From: Cellulophaga sp. 20_2_10
Lineage (GTDB): Bacteria; Bacteroidota; Bacteroidia; Flavobacteriales; Flavobacteriaceae
DNA length: 64,000 nucleotides
Assembly: GCF_023476645.1 (NCBI RefSeq)
Contig: NZ_JAMCOJ010000008.1
Coordinates: 1-64,000 of the forward strand
Direction of reading: 5' to 3'
Made by a program: the position numbers and the translations under genes. This document shows positions 1 to 7,641 of this stretch, one piece after another (the first letter of the stretch is position 1; each line of letters begins with the position of its first letter). Under the pieces are notes generated by a model. The model had not been told where the DNA came from. It searched no databases and saw only the letters and a list, made by a program, of their open reading frames with translations.

Positions 1-284
1 CCCTTTTCTAAATCTTTTTTAAAAGTATTTCTAAATACACCTTTACAAGCCTATTTATCAACACCTTAAACAAGCATCTTTTTTAACCCTTTTTAAACAA
101 ATTAACAAACCCTCCCAAAACCACACAGTTTATCCCAGGTTCTTTGTCGTAGCCAAGGCTATTATCAACCTATAGATATAAAAGAATACACTAGAAAAAC
201 ACCATACCTATATATAAGATAGCGCGACTTGTTACAAAACAAACAAGCTTATTCCTATATAGTATGAAAATATCTACATTATTA
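1..284. other. AT-rich intergenic region upstream of thrS
   Basis: No gene is seen here. Three 9-mers resemble DnaA boxes with one or two mismatches (TTATCAACA at 55-63, TTATCCCAG at 130-138, TTATCAACC at 162-170), but no dnaA or dnaN is nearby, so an origin is not supported. A short inverted repeat (TAGCC/GGCTA near 150-161) is also present. No tRNA, T-box or riboswitch architecture could be recognised. Confidence 0.5.
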
Positions 285-315
285 TTGTTAAGGTGATAAC
301 AACATATTATCTTTG
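285..315 (+). promoter_or_regulatory. Bacteroidota-type promoter of thrS
   Basis: TTG at 285-287 is separated by 20 bases from TATCTTTG at 308-315. This fits the flavobacterial consensus TTG, about 17-20 bases, then TAnnTTTG. The -7 element overlaps the GTG at 315, so that GTG cannot be the thrS start. Transcription should begin around 320-325, giving a 5' leader of about 15-20 bases before the ATG at 339. Confidence 0.7.
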
Positions 316-338
316 TGTCCTATATATTAATAATAGGT

Positions 339-2279
339 ATGATTAAAATTACTTTACCAGACGGTACTTTAAAAGAATTTTCCAAGGGGAGCACTCCTAT
401 GGACGTTGCTAAAAGCATTAGCGAAGGATTTGCAAGAAATGTTATTTCTGCTAAATTTAATGATACCACGGTAGAAACCGTTACCCCACTAACCGAAGAT
501 GGTTCTCTAGTTTTATACACTTGGAATGATACTGAAGGTAAGCAAGCTTTTTGGCATTCGTCCTCGCACATTGTTGCGCAGGCTATTGAACAACTATACC
601 CTGGGGTTAAGTTAACAATTGGCCCATCTATAGAAAATGGTTTTTATTACGATATTGATTTAGGTGATAGATCTATATCTGACAAAGATTTCCCTGCTAT
701 AGAAAAGAAGGCTATTGAAATTGCTAGAGGTAAGCACGATTTTAAAATGAGAGCTGTTACTAAGGCTGAAGCTTTATCCTTATATAAGGAACAAGGTAAT
801 GAATACAAGACCGAGTTAATTGAAAACTTAGAGGACGGTACCATTACTTTTTGCGACCATGATACGTTTACGGATTTATGTAGAGGCGGACACATACCAA
901 ATACTGGTATTGTAAAAGCTATAAAAATATTAAGTGTTGCTGGCGCTTACTGGAGAGGTGACGAAAACAAAACACAACTTACACGTTTGTACGGTATCTC
1001 TTTTCCTAAACAAAAGGAATTAACAGAGTATCTAGAGCTATTAGAACAAGCAAAGCAAAGAGACCATAGAAAATTAGGGAAGGAACTAGAGTTGTTTACT
1101 TTTTCTCAAAAAGTTGGCGCAGGTCTGCCCCTATGGCTACCAAAAGGTGCTGCCTTAAGAGAACGTTTAGAGAACTTTTTGAAAAAAGCCCAGAAGAAGG
1201 CTGGTTACGAAATGGTTGTTACACCACATATAGGACAAAAGGAACTTTATGTTACTTCTGGACATTATGCAAAATACGGAGAGGATAGTTTTCAGCCAAT
1301 TAAAACTCCTAAAATGGATGAGGAGTTTTTATTAAAGCCTATGAACTGCCCACACCATTGTGAAGTTTATAACTTTAAACCACATTCTTATAAAGATCTA
1401 CCTAAGCGTTTTGCTGAATTTGGTACCGTGTATAGATACGAACAAAGTGGAGAACTACACGGTTTAACACGTGTTCGTGGTTTTACACAAGATGATGCAC
1501 ATATTTTTTGTACACCAGATCAATTAGACGAAGAGTTTAGAAATGTAATAGACTTATCTTTATATGTATTAAATTCTTTAGGATTTGATAACTTTAGAGC
1601 GCAAGTATCTGTAAGGGACTTAAATACTCCCGACAAATACATAGGTAGTGTTGAAAACTGGGAAAAAGCTGAAAATGCGATTATAAATGCAGCTAAAGAA
1701 AAAGGTTTGGATTACGTTATAGAAAGTGGTGAAGCTGCTTTTTATGGACCTAAACTAGATTTTATGGTAAAAGATGCTCTAGGAAGAAATTGGCAACTTG
1801 GTACTATACAAGTTGATTATAACTTACCAGAACGTTTTGATCTTACCTATAAAGGAAGTGATAACGAGAATCACAGACCAGTGATGATTCACCGTGCTCC
1901 TTTTGGAAGTATGGAACGTTTTATAGCGCTATTACTAGAACATACAGGTGGTAATTTTCCATTATGGCTAACACCAGAACAAGTAATTATACTACCAGTT
2001 AGCGAGAAATATGAGAAATATGCGAAAAAAGTTTTAAATTCATTAGAAAATAACGAAATTCGCGCCCTGCTAGACAACAGAAACGAAACAGTTGGTAAGA
2101 AAATTAGGGAAGCAGAAATGAATAAAATCCCTTTTATGATTATCATTGGCGAGAATGAAGAGGCTACAAACACTATTTCTGTACGTAAACACGGAGGTGA
2201 TGATTTAGGCTCTATCTCAATAAAAGATTTTAGTGACTTGGTAACTAGCGAAATAAATAGTACCTTAAAGTCGTTTTAA
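339..2279 (+). CDS. thrS: Threonyl-tRNA synthetase
   Basis: Cytosolic class II aminoacyl-tRNA synthetase that charges tRNA-Thr. The ATG at 339 gives 646 residues, the usual family length; an upstream in-frame GTG at 315 lies inside the promoter. An N-terminal TGS domain (about residues 1-60, MIKITLPDG) is followed by the editing/SAD domain with an HxxxH pair at residues 73-77 and a later DLCRGGH segment. The catalytic core shows MNCPHHC, RGFTQDDAHIF (motif 2 region) and the motif 3 region MIHRAPFGSMERF, which together carry the zinc-binding Cys and His residues expected of ThrRS. The C-terminus is a normal anticodon-binding domain. It heads a run continuing into infC, rpmI and rplT, a common order in bacteria. 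No sign of transfer. Confidence 0.97.
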   Translation: MIKITLPDGTLKEFSKGSTPMDVAKSISEGFARNVISAKFNDTTVETVTPLTEDGSLVLYTWNDTEGKQAFWHSSSHIVAQAIEQLYPGVKLTIGPSIENGFYYDIDLGDRSISDKDFPAIEKKAIEIARGKHDFKMRAVTKAEALSLYKEQGNEYKTELIENLEDGTITFCDHDTFTDLCRGGHIPNTGIVKAIKILSVAGAYWRGDENKTQLTRLYGISFPKQKELTEYLELLEQAKQRDHRKLGKELELFTFSQKVGAGLPLWLPKGAALRERLENFLKKAQKKAGYEMVVTPHIGQKELYVTSGHYAKYGEDSFQPIKTPKMDEEFLLKPMNCPHHCEVYNFKPHSYKDLPKRFAEFGTVYRYEQSGELHGLTRVRGFTQDDAHIFCTPDQLDEEFRNVIDLSLYVLNSLGFDNFRAQVSVRDLNTPDKYIGSVENWEKAENAIINAAKEKGLDYVIESGEAAFYGPKLDFMVKDALGRNWQLGTIQVDYNLPERFDLTYKGSDNENHRPVMIHRAPFGSMERFIALLLEHTGGNFPLWLTPEQVIILPVSEKYEKYAKKVLNSLENNEIRALLDNRNETVGKKIREAEMNKIPFMIIIGENEEATNTISVRKHGGDDLGSISIKDFSDLVTSEINSTLKSF

Positions 2280-2312
2280 AAAAATAGAAGTTTAATCTAA
2301 AAATTATCAGTT

Positions 2313-2867
2313 ATAGCAATTAGAAAGAGATTTAGGCCACAGCCGAGGAGAGAGAATAAAAACCCGCATAATATTAACAGCGATATAAAAGTACCAAATG
2401 TACGTTTAGTTGGAGATAATATTGAGGTTGGTGTTTACACGACTAAAGTGGCGTTAGCAAAAGCAGAGGAGTTAGAATTAGATTTGGTAGAAATCTCACC
2501 AAAAGCAGACCCTCCTGTGTGTAAAATTATAGACTACAAAAAGTTTTTGTACGAACAAAAGAAGCGTGAAAAGGTGATGAAAGCCAAAGCGTCTAAAGTA
2601 GTGGTTAAAGAAATTCGTTTTGGACCACAAACAGATGATCACGATTATGAGTTTAAAAAGAAACATGCAGAGAAATTTTTAAAAGAAGGTGCTAAATTAA
2701 AAGCATACGTATTTTTTAAAGGTAGATCTATTGTCTATAAAGATCAAGGAGAAATATTGTTGTTACGTCTTGCCCAAGAACTAGAAGAACTTGGTAAGGT
2801 AGAACAGATGCCTAAATTAGAAGGCAAAAGAATGACAATGTTTTTAGCTCCTAAGACAAAGAAGTAA
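2313..2867 (+). CDS. infC: Translation initiation factor IF-3, probable AUA start
   Basis: IF-3 binds the 30S subunit and checks initiator tRNA and start-codon pairing. The longest frame with a standard start begins at a GTG at 2448, but this would remove most of the N-terminal domain. The same frame is open back to a stop at 2298-2300 and encodes MAIRKRF...[15 protein letters not shown], a typical IF-3 N-terminus. No ATG, GTG or TTG occurs in that stretch; the candidates are ATA at 2313 (184 aa, starting MAIR as in related proteins) or ATT at 2319. Rare AUU/AUA starts are known in infC and underlie its autoregulation, because IF-3 discriminates against them. The C-terminal domain ([22 protein letters not shown]) is intact. 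It lies 33 bases after thrS. Confidence 0.93.
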   Translation: MAIRKRFRPQPRRENKNPHNINSDIKVPNVRLVGDNIEVGVYTTKVALAKAEELELDLVEISPKADPPVCKIIDYKKFLYEQKKREKVMKAKASKVVVKEIRFGPQTDDHDYEFKKKHAEKFLKEGAKLKAYVFFKGRSIVYKDQGEILLLRLAQELEELGKVEQMPKLEGKRMTMFLAPKTKK

Positions 2868-2868
2868 C

Positions 2869-2888
2869 AATACTTACTAGTAAGTATT
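2869..2888 (+). repeat. Perfect 20-bp palindrome after infC
   Basis: Two bases after the infC stop codon the sequence reads the same on both strands for 20 bases (AATACTTA, CTAG, TAAGTATT). As RNA it forms an 8-bp stem with a 4-base loop. No T-run follows, so it is not a typical intrinsic terminator; it is better explained as an intercistronic hairpin between infC and rpmI, for processing, stability or attenuation. Confidence 0.5.
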
Positions 2889-2932
2889 CGTAAAATAAAT
2901 CAGGTCTAGACTTGGTTCACTAAGCGAGAGAT

Positions 2933-2951
2933 GCCGTAAGTTTTTTACGGT
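2933..2951 (+). promoter_or_regulatory. Hairpin in the rpmI leader
   Basis: CCGTAA at 2934-2939 pairs with TTACGG at 2945-2950, extended by a G-T pair, and ends 24 bases before the rpmI ATG. With the palindrome at 2869-2888 it makes the infC-rpmI spacer structured. In other bacteria L20 represses rpmI-rplT through a leader structure; whether this hairpin does that is inference. Confidence 0.35.
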
Positions 2952-2975
2952 ATTTAATTTATTAAATAGGAACAA

Positions 2976-3173
2976 ATGCCTAAAATGAAAACAAAATCCA
3001 GTGCTAAAAAGCGTTTCAAGCTTACAGGTTCTGGTAAAATAAAAAGAAAGCACGCTTTTAAGAGTCACATTTTGACAAAAAAATCTAAAAAGCGTAAGCT
3101 AGCATTGACTCACAGTACTTTAGTACACAAAGCCGATGTGAATAGTATAAAAGAACAATTACGTTTAAAGTAA
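2976..3173 (+). CDS. rpmI: 50S ribosomal protein L35
   Basis: Small basic protein of the large ribosomal subunit. The 65 residues beginning [20 protein letters not shown] match the family in length and sequence, with the conserved run of Lys/Arg and His residues through KRKHAF and [10 protein letters not shown]-like segments. It lies between infC and rplT, the usual order, 108 bases after infC with a structured leader. Confidence 0.97.
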   Translation: MPKMKTKSSAKKRFKLTGSGKIKRKHAFKSHILTKKSKKRKLALTHSTLVHKADVNSIKEQLRLK

Positions 3174-3269
3174 TAGATTCTTTTCGGTAATTATTATTAA
3201 CCATGGAGTTAGGCTTAAAAATAAAGTGTCTCAATTTAGAGTCCGCCTACTACAAAAAAAATTAAAATT

Positions 3270-3614
3270 ATGCCAAGATCAGTAAATTCAGTTGCTTCAC
3301 GAGCTAGAAGAAAAAAAGTGATGAAGCAAGCCAAAGGGTACTTTGGAAGACGTAAAAACGTTTGGACAGTAGCCAAAAATGCGGTTGAAAAAGCAATGCA
3401 ATATGCTTATAGAGACCGTAGAGTTAAGAAAAGAAATTTCCGTGCTTTATGGATCACTCGTATTAATGCAGGTGCTAGATTACATGGATTATCTTATTCT
3501 CAATTCATGGGTAAAGTAAAAGCTAATAACATAGAGCTTAACCGTAAGGTTTTAGCAGATTTAGCTATGAACCACCCAGAAGCTTTTAAAGCTATTGTAA
3601 ACAAGGTAAAATAA
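3270..3614 (+). CDS. rplT: 50S ribosomal protein L20
   Basis: Large-subunit protein that binds 23S rRNA early in assembly and in many bacteria represses its own operon. The product is 114 residues, starts [16 protein letters not shown] and contains [12 protein letters not shown] and [21 protein letters not shown]-type segments diagnostic of L20. It is the last gene of the translation operon and is followed by a strong terminator. The 96-base spacer after rpmI contains TAGGC and GCCTA segments that could pair, but no defined L20 leader could be recognised. Confidence 0.97.
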   Translation: MPRSVNSVASRARRKKVMKQAKGYFGRRKNVWTVAKNAVEKAMQYAYRDRRVKKRNFRALWITRINAGARLHGLSYSQFMGKVKANNIELNRKVLADLAMNHPEAFKAIVNKVK

Positions 3615-3642
3615 AAATAACTCATCTCGCTTAGATGAATGA

Positions 3643-3671
3643 ACCTACTCTTTTAGAGTAGGTTTTTTTTT
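3643..3671 (+). terminator. Intrinsic terminator of the rplT operon
   Basis: ACCTACTCT at 3643-3651, a TTT loop and AGAGTAGGT at 3655-3663 form a perfect 9-bp stem, followed directly by a run of eight T residues. Confidence 0.9.
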
Positions 3672-3814
3672 ACCATAACTTTAATAGACACTAGGCAATA
3701 ACTACACCTTTTAGTGGTTATAAAATACACGTATCTCTATAGGGCTCAAAGCAACCTTTTACAGCTTTTTGCATCTCCTAAAGAGAATAAGATATTATTT
3801 AATTAAAAAAGAAC

Positions 3815-3961
3815 ATGACAGGAGAACTTGCAGAGATGACAGAGTTTTTAATTAACCTAACTGAAAAAAAACCATATACTTTTATTTCCATTTGTATACT
3901 AATAACAGTATTTTTAACGCTTTATGAACTGCGTAAAAAACGACACAACAAAAGCCAATGA
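3815..3961 (+). CDS. 48-residue single-pass membrane protein
   Basis: A short frame of 48 codons starts at ATG 3815 with MTGELAEMTEFL and ends with a TGA that overlaps the ATG of the next gene (ATGA, 3958-3961), good evidence of translational coupling. One hydrophobic segment of about 20 residues (FISICILITVFLTLY) sits in the middle and is followed by a basic tail (ELRKKRHNKSQ), so the C-terminus is probably cytoplasmic. I do not recognise the family. The coupling suggests it works with the DUF4870-like protein that follows. An alternative ATG at codon 8 is possible. Confidence 0.6.
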   Translation: MTGELAEMTEFLINLTEKKPYTFISICILITVFLTLYELRKKRHNKSQ

Positions 3962-4344
3962 CAAATATTGATTTACAAGAAGACTACAGTTCTATATCCT
4001 TAATGCATTACTCGCAGCTCCTTAATTTTTTAGGACCGTTTGGCATAATTATACCTATTGTCATGTGGTCATCTAAAAAAGAAAACATAAAGGATATGGA
4101 TATACACGGAAAGGCTGTCGTTAATTTCCAGATTAGTCTTTTAATATATTCCATTACATTTTTTGTACTACTATTTATATCGCTTATTTTAACTGCTATC
4201 TTAATAGGTTTTATATTTTTAATTCTATTAATTGCCGTAGGTATTGCATTAGCATTACTTATGATTATACCACCTATAATGGGTGGGATGGCTGCATCAG
4301 AAAAAAGATTATACAAATACCCGTTGAGTATAAAATTCTTTTAA
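3958..4344 (+). CDS. DUF4870-type membrane protein
   Basis: 128-residue inner-membrane protein. The sequence pattern (MHYSQLLNFLGPFGIIIPIVMW, then DIHGKAVVNFQIS, then long hydrophobic stretches and a short tail with AASEKRLYKYPLSIKF) is that of the DUF4870/Tic20-like family, with three or four membrane segments. No enzymatic residues are evident and the family's function is not established. It is translationally coupled to the 48-residue gene before it. Confidence 0.8.
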   Translation: MTNIDLQEDYSSISLMHYSQLLNFLGPFGIIIPIVMWSSKKENIKDMDIHGKAVVNFQISLLIYSITFFVLLFISLILTAILIGFIFLILLIAVGIALALLMIIPPIMGGMAASEKRLYKYPLSIKFF

Positions 4345-4450
4345 TAACGTACATACAATACACTCATTATCTTTTACAAAATGATGAACTAATCTTCATC
4401 TATTTTTAAGAAGATAAAGATATATTTACATCGTATAATTAGCATAGCAT

Positions 4451-5248
4451 ATGGATTTATCTAAAGTAAAAATGGTTGTTACCGATATGGACGGTACATT
4501 ACTAAACTCTAAACACGAGGTTAGCGAAAAATTCTTTAAACAATTTAAAGCATTAAGAGAAAACAACATCCTATTTGTTGCTGCTAGTGGTAGACAGTAC
4601 CATAGCATTATAGATAAATTACATACTATTAAAGATGATATCTTGGTTATTGCAGAGAATGGTGCGATTGCTAAAGATAAAGACATAGAGCTATTACAAA
4701 CCGGCTTAGATAGAGAAACAATTCTAGAACTTTTAGATTTAATTTCTACTATTGATGGTGTTTACCCTGTACTTTGTGGTAAAAAGAAAGCGTATATCTC
4801 ATCTAACTCTGAAGAATTCGTTATAAAGTTTAAGGAGTATTATGCGGAATATGCACTTTTAGACAACTTACGTGAATACGAAGATGAGATTTTAAAAATA
4901 GCTATTTTTCATTTTGAGAGTTCTGAAACCTTTATATACCCCAAAGTAAAACACTTAGAATCTAAATTAAAGGTAAAAGTATCTGGAGAAAACTGGCTAG
5001 ATCTATCTCACAATAATGCACATAAAGGTCACGCTTTAAAAAAACTACAAGATATGTTTAATGTTTCTTCTTCAGAAACTATGGTTTTTGGTGATTTTAA
5101 TAACGATTTAGAAATGCTTGCTCTTGCAGATTTTAGTTTTGCAATGGCCAATGCACACCCTAACGTAACTAAAGCTGCCAATTACACAACAAAAAGTAAT
5201 GATGAATATGGGGTTGAAACTATTTTAGACCTGCTTCTAAAAAGTTAA
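4451..5248 (+). CDS. Cof-type HAD-IIB family hydrolase
   Basis: Cytosolic haloacid dehalogenase-superfamily phosphatase of 265 residues. Motif I is DMDGT at residues 12-16, with both Asp residues needed for phosphoryl transfer; motif II Ser/Thr lies in AASGR; the C-terminal half holds the motif III Lys (HNNAHKGHALKKL) and motif IV GDFNNDLEML. The central cap is of the C2 (IIB) type. Such enzymes act on sugar phosphates or flavin intermediates; the substrate here cannot be read from sequence. It is convergent with the next gene, with only four bases between stop codons. Confidence 0.9.
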   Translation: MDLSKVKMVVTDMDGTLLNSKHEVSEKFFKQFKALRENNILFVAASGRQYHSIIDKLHTIKDDILVIAENGAIAKDKDIELLQTGLDRETILELLDLISTIDGVYPVLCGKKKAYISSNSEEFVIKFKEYYAEYALLDNLREYEDEILKIAIFHFESSETFIYPKVKHLESKLKVKVSGENWLDLSHNNAHKGHALKKLQDMFNVSSSETMVFGDFNNDLEMLALADFSFAMANAHPNVTKAANYTTKSNDEYGVETILDLLLKS

Positions 5249-5252
5249 AGAC

Positions 5253-6512
5253 TTAGGTCTTCTTCTTCTTTTTACGCGCAGCAGGGAACAATACATTATT
5301 TAATATTAACCTGTATCCTGGAGAAGTTGGGTGTAATTCTAATTCTGTTTTAGGGTCCCCTACTCTATGTTGGTAATCTTCTGGATCGTGACCACCGTAA
5401 AAAGTAAAAAAACCTTTTCCTTTTATACCGTGAATGTATCTAGCTTCACTATTTATTTTATTTTCACCTAAAACTAAAACTGTAGATTTTAATTGTTTTC
5501 TATTAAAAGCAGTTGTTTGCCCCATAAACCCTTTTACCAAAGAAGTATGGTTTTGGCAAAGCATTGTTGGCACAGGATCCCATTTAGCCGAAAAATCCAT
5601 TAAAGAAAAATAATCCGAATCTTTAGACAGTTGCCTGGTCCTAGTCATATCTATAGTAGAAAACTCGTATACGGTTGGGTTACGTTCTAATGTAAAATCT
5701 GTAAAGGCAAATGTTTTTTTATAGTCAATTTTTGACTGATAATTTGGTTCCGATGCATCACCATCGAACATAGGTTCACAAATATCTACCCCTTCTGCCG
5801 CTAAAGCAATATCAAAACTATCGGTAGCAGAACACATAGCAAACATAAATCCACCACCAATAACGTAATTTCTTATTTTTAAAGCAACATCTCTTTTTTC
5901 TTCAGACACTTTGCTATACCCTAGTTTCTTTGCTAAAATTTCTGAATTCTCTTTACTTTCTATATACCAAGGCGCTGCTTTATAGCTGCCATAAAACTTA
6001 CCATATTGACCCGTAAAATCTTCATGATGTAAATGCAACCAATCATACAAAGCTAATTTATCACTTAAAACTTCTTCATCATAAATAGTAACATATGGAA
6101 TTTCCGCATACGTAAGTACCATTGTAACAGCATCGTCCCATGGATGATTTCCTGAAGGAGAATATACTGCAATTTTAGGTGCTTTTTCTAGAATAACAGC
6201 ATCTTGATTTTTGGATGGACTACTTATGTCTGCCAAAATACTTTCTGCTTGTGCTGTAGACAAAACCTCAAAAGAAACACCTCTAATTTGACATTCTTTA
6301 CGAATAGCATCACCATCTGGCAATAAAAAAGAACCACCTCTATAGTTTAATAGCCAATGTACCTTTTGTTGCTTTGCTAAAACCCAATACGTAATTCCGT
6401 ACGCTTTTAAATGATTTTTTTGACTTTCTGCATCCATAGGAATTAGGATATTAGAAGCCATAAGACTCATTGAAAAATAAAAAAAAGAAAGAAGTAATAA
6501 ATATTTACGCAT
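5253..6512 (-). CDS. Secreted protein usually annotated as asparagine synthetase B
   Basis: 419 residues with an N-terminal signal peptide (MRKYLLLLSFFYFSMSLMAS). Close homologues in Flavobacteriaceae are widely labelled asparagine synthetase B, but I see neither the N-terminal Cys of a class II glutaminase nor the SGGxDS ATP-pyrophosphatase loop of AsnB, so the name looks wrong. The middle resembles a class I glutamine amidotransferase/ThuA-like fold (KIAVYSPSGNHPWDDAV, then YVIGGGFMFAMCSATDSFD, where a Cys follows a Gly-rich turn), and HDPEDYQHRVGDPKTELELHP is strongly conserved. The lysine-rich C-terminus is a family feature. Envelope location is inferred from the signal peptide; the true activity is unknown. 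Confidence 0.75.
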   Translation of the reverse strand: MRKYLLLLSFFYFSMSLMASNILIPMDAESQKNHLKAYGITYWVLAKQQKVHWLLNYRGGSFLLPDGDAIRKECQIRGVSFEVLSTAQAESILADISSPSKNQDAVILEKAPKIAVYSPSGNHPWDDAVTMVLTYAEIPYVTIYDEEVLSDKLALYDWLHLHHEDFTGQYGKFYGSYKAAPWYIESKENSEILAKKLGYSKVSEEKRDVALKIRNYVIGGGFMFAMCSATDSFDIALAAEGVDICEPMFDGDASEPNYQSKIDYKKTFAFTDFTLERNPTVYEFSTIDMTRTRQLSKDSDYFSLMDFSAKWDPVPTMLCQNHTSLVKGFMGQTTAFNRKQLKSTVLVLGENKINSEARYIHGIKGKGFFTFYGGHDPEDYQHRVGDPKTELELHPTSPGYRLILNNVLFPAARKKKKKT

Positions 6513-6639
6513 TATAAATGATCATTATTTTAGCCTTTTAAAGGTAATTAAATCTCATTTTATATTACTACGTATATCTTAAAAAGTGAAAGAATTTTAC
6601 TCTATGCTTAAATAACATAGAGTAAAATATAGATTTTAA

Positions 6640-7629
6640 TTAAAAAGGAACGTCATTATCTCCTTCTGATGATACACTACCTTCCATAGAATCATTTAAA
6701 GCTTCATTTTTACTCATATTTGATTTAAACTCAAAAGGATTACTAAAATCCTCCAAGTCCTCAAATTTCCCCTTACTTTCAGTAAACTTAAGCCGTATAT
6801 TTTCTAATCTTCCATTTCTATTTTTTGCAACAATTAATTCAGCTTGGCCCTGTGTCGGCGAATGCTCATCATCATCCCATTCATCAATTTTATAATATTC
6901 AGGACGATACAAAAAACAAACTAAATCTGAGTCATCTTCTATAGCTCCAGATTCCCGTAAATCACATAAAATTGGACGTTTACTTCCTCCTCTAGTTTCT
7001 AAAGTTCGAGATAACTGAGAGAATAACACAATGGGAATATCATAGTTTTTTGCTAATGCCTTCAACTTTCTTACAATAATAGAAACATATTGTTCTCTAT
7101 TTGAAGCCATCGAATTTTTGCCAGAAATTGTAATAAGTTGTAGATAATCAACAATTACAACCTTTACATTATCATTCTTTACAGCATTTTCTATTCGAGA
7201 TTCAATTAATTCAATTGATATCTCCCCTGAATCATCAATATAAAAAGGGGCTTTTTTTAGAGATTCGGTTTTTGTATTTAAAATTTCCCATTCATAGTTT
7301 TCTAACACACCGTTCCTTAGCTTAGATAAAGAAAGCCCTGTTTCAGCCGAAATCAATTTAAGAATTATATTATTAATCTTAGCTTCCAAAGAAAAAAACA
7401 AAACAGGCTTGTCACTATGAACCGAGATATTCTTAGCAAGGTTAAGTGCCATAGATGTTTTTCCAATTGAAGGACGGGAACCAATTGTAATTAAATCCCC
7501 TTTTTGCAAACCAGATGTTAACTCATCAAATTTACAAAAACCTGTATTTATATAACAATCATTATCTCCTATTGTCATATCTTCAATTCTAACTATTGAA
7601 TCTGAAATTAAGTTATTCACTTTTCTCAT
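6640..7629 (-). CDS. DnaB-like protein: helicase domain only, tandem paralogue of dnaB
   Basis: 329 residues starting at ATG 7629, 12 bases after the dnaB stop. It matches DnaB from about residue 200 to the C-terminus and lacks the N-terminal primase-interacting domain. Walker A is SRPSIGKTS (K57; DnaB has ARPGMGKTA), Walker B VVIVDYLQL, and the arginine-finger region AKNRNGRLENIRLKF is kept. The stretch EYYKIDEWDDDEHSPTQGQ is identical in both proteins, as is the tail EGDNDVPF. The frame is intact and divergence is spread along the protein, so it is an old, maintained partial duplication, not a fresh pseudogene. It may be an independent RecA-fold ATPase or join DnaB hexamers; function unknown. 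Confidence 0.85.
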   Translation of the reverse strand: MRKVNNLISDSIVRIEDMTIGDNDCYINTGFCKFDELTSGLQKGDLITIGSRPSIGKTSMALNLAKNISVHSDKPVLFFSLEAKINNIILKLISAETGLSLSKLRNGVLENYEWEILNTKTESLKKAPFYIDDSGEISIELIESRIENAVKNDNVKVVIVDYLQLITISGKNSMASNREQYVSIIVRKLKALAKNYDIPIVLFSQLSRTLETRGGSKRPILCDLRESGAIEDDSDLVCFLYRPEYYKIDEWDDDEHSPTQGQAELIVAKNRNGRLENIRLKFTESKGKFEDLEDFSNPFEFKSNMSKNEALNDSMEGSVSSEGDNDVPF

Positions 7630-7641
7630 AAAATACAATTA

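Noticed and set aside
55-170. Three DnaA-box-like 9-mers suggesting oriC, with dnaB 9 kb away
   Set aside because: Each differs from TTATCCACA by one or two bases, dnaA/dnaN/gidA are absent, and AT-rich sequence gives such matches by chance. A skew plot of the whole chromosome would decide.
285-338. thrS leader as T-box or other riboswitch
   Set aside because: The promoter leaves only about 15-20 bases of leader, too short for such a structure.
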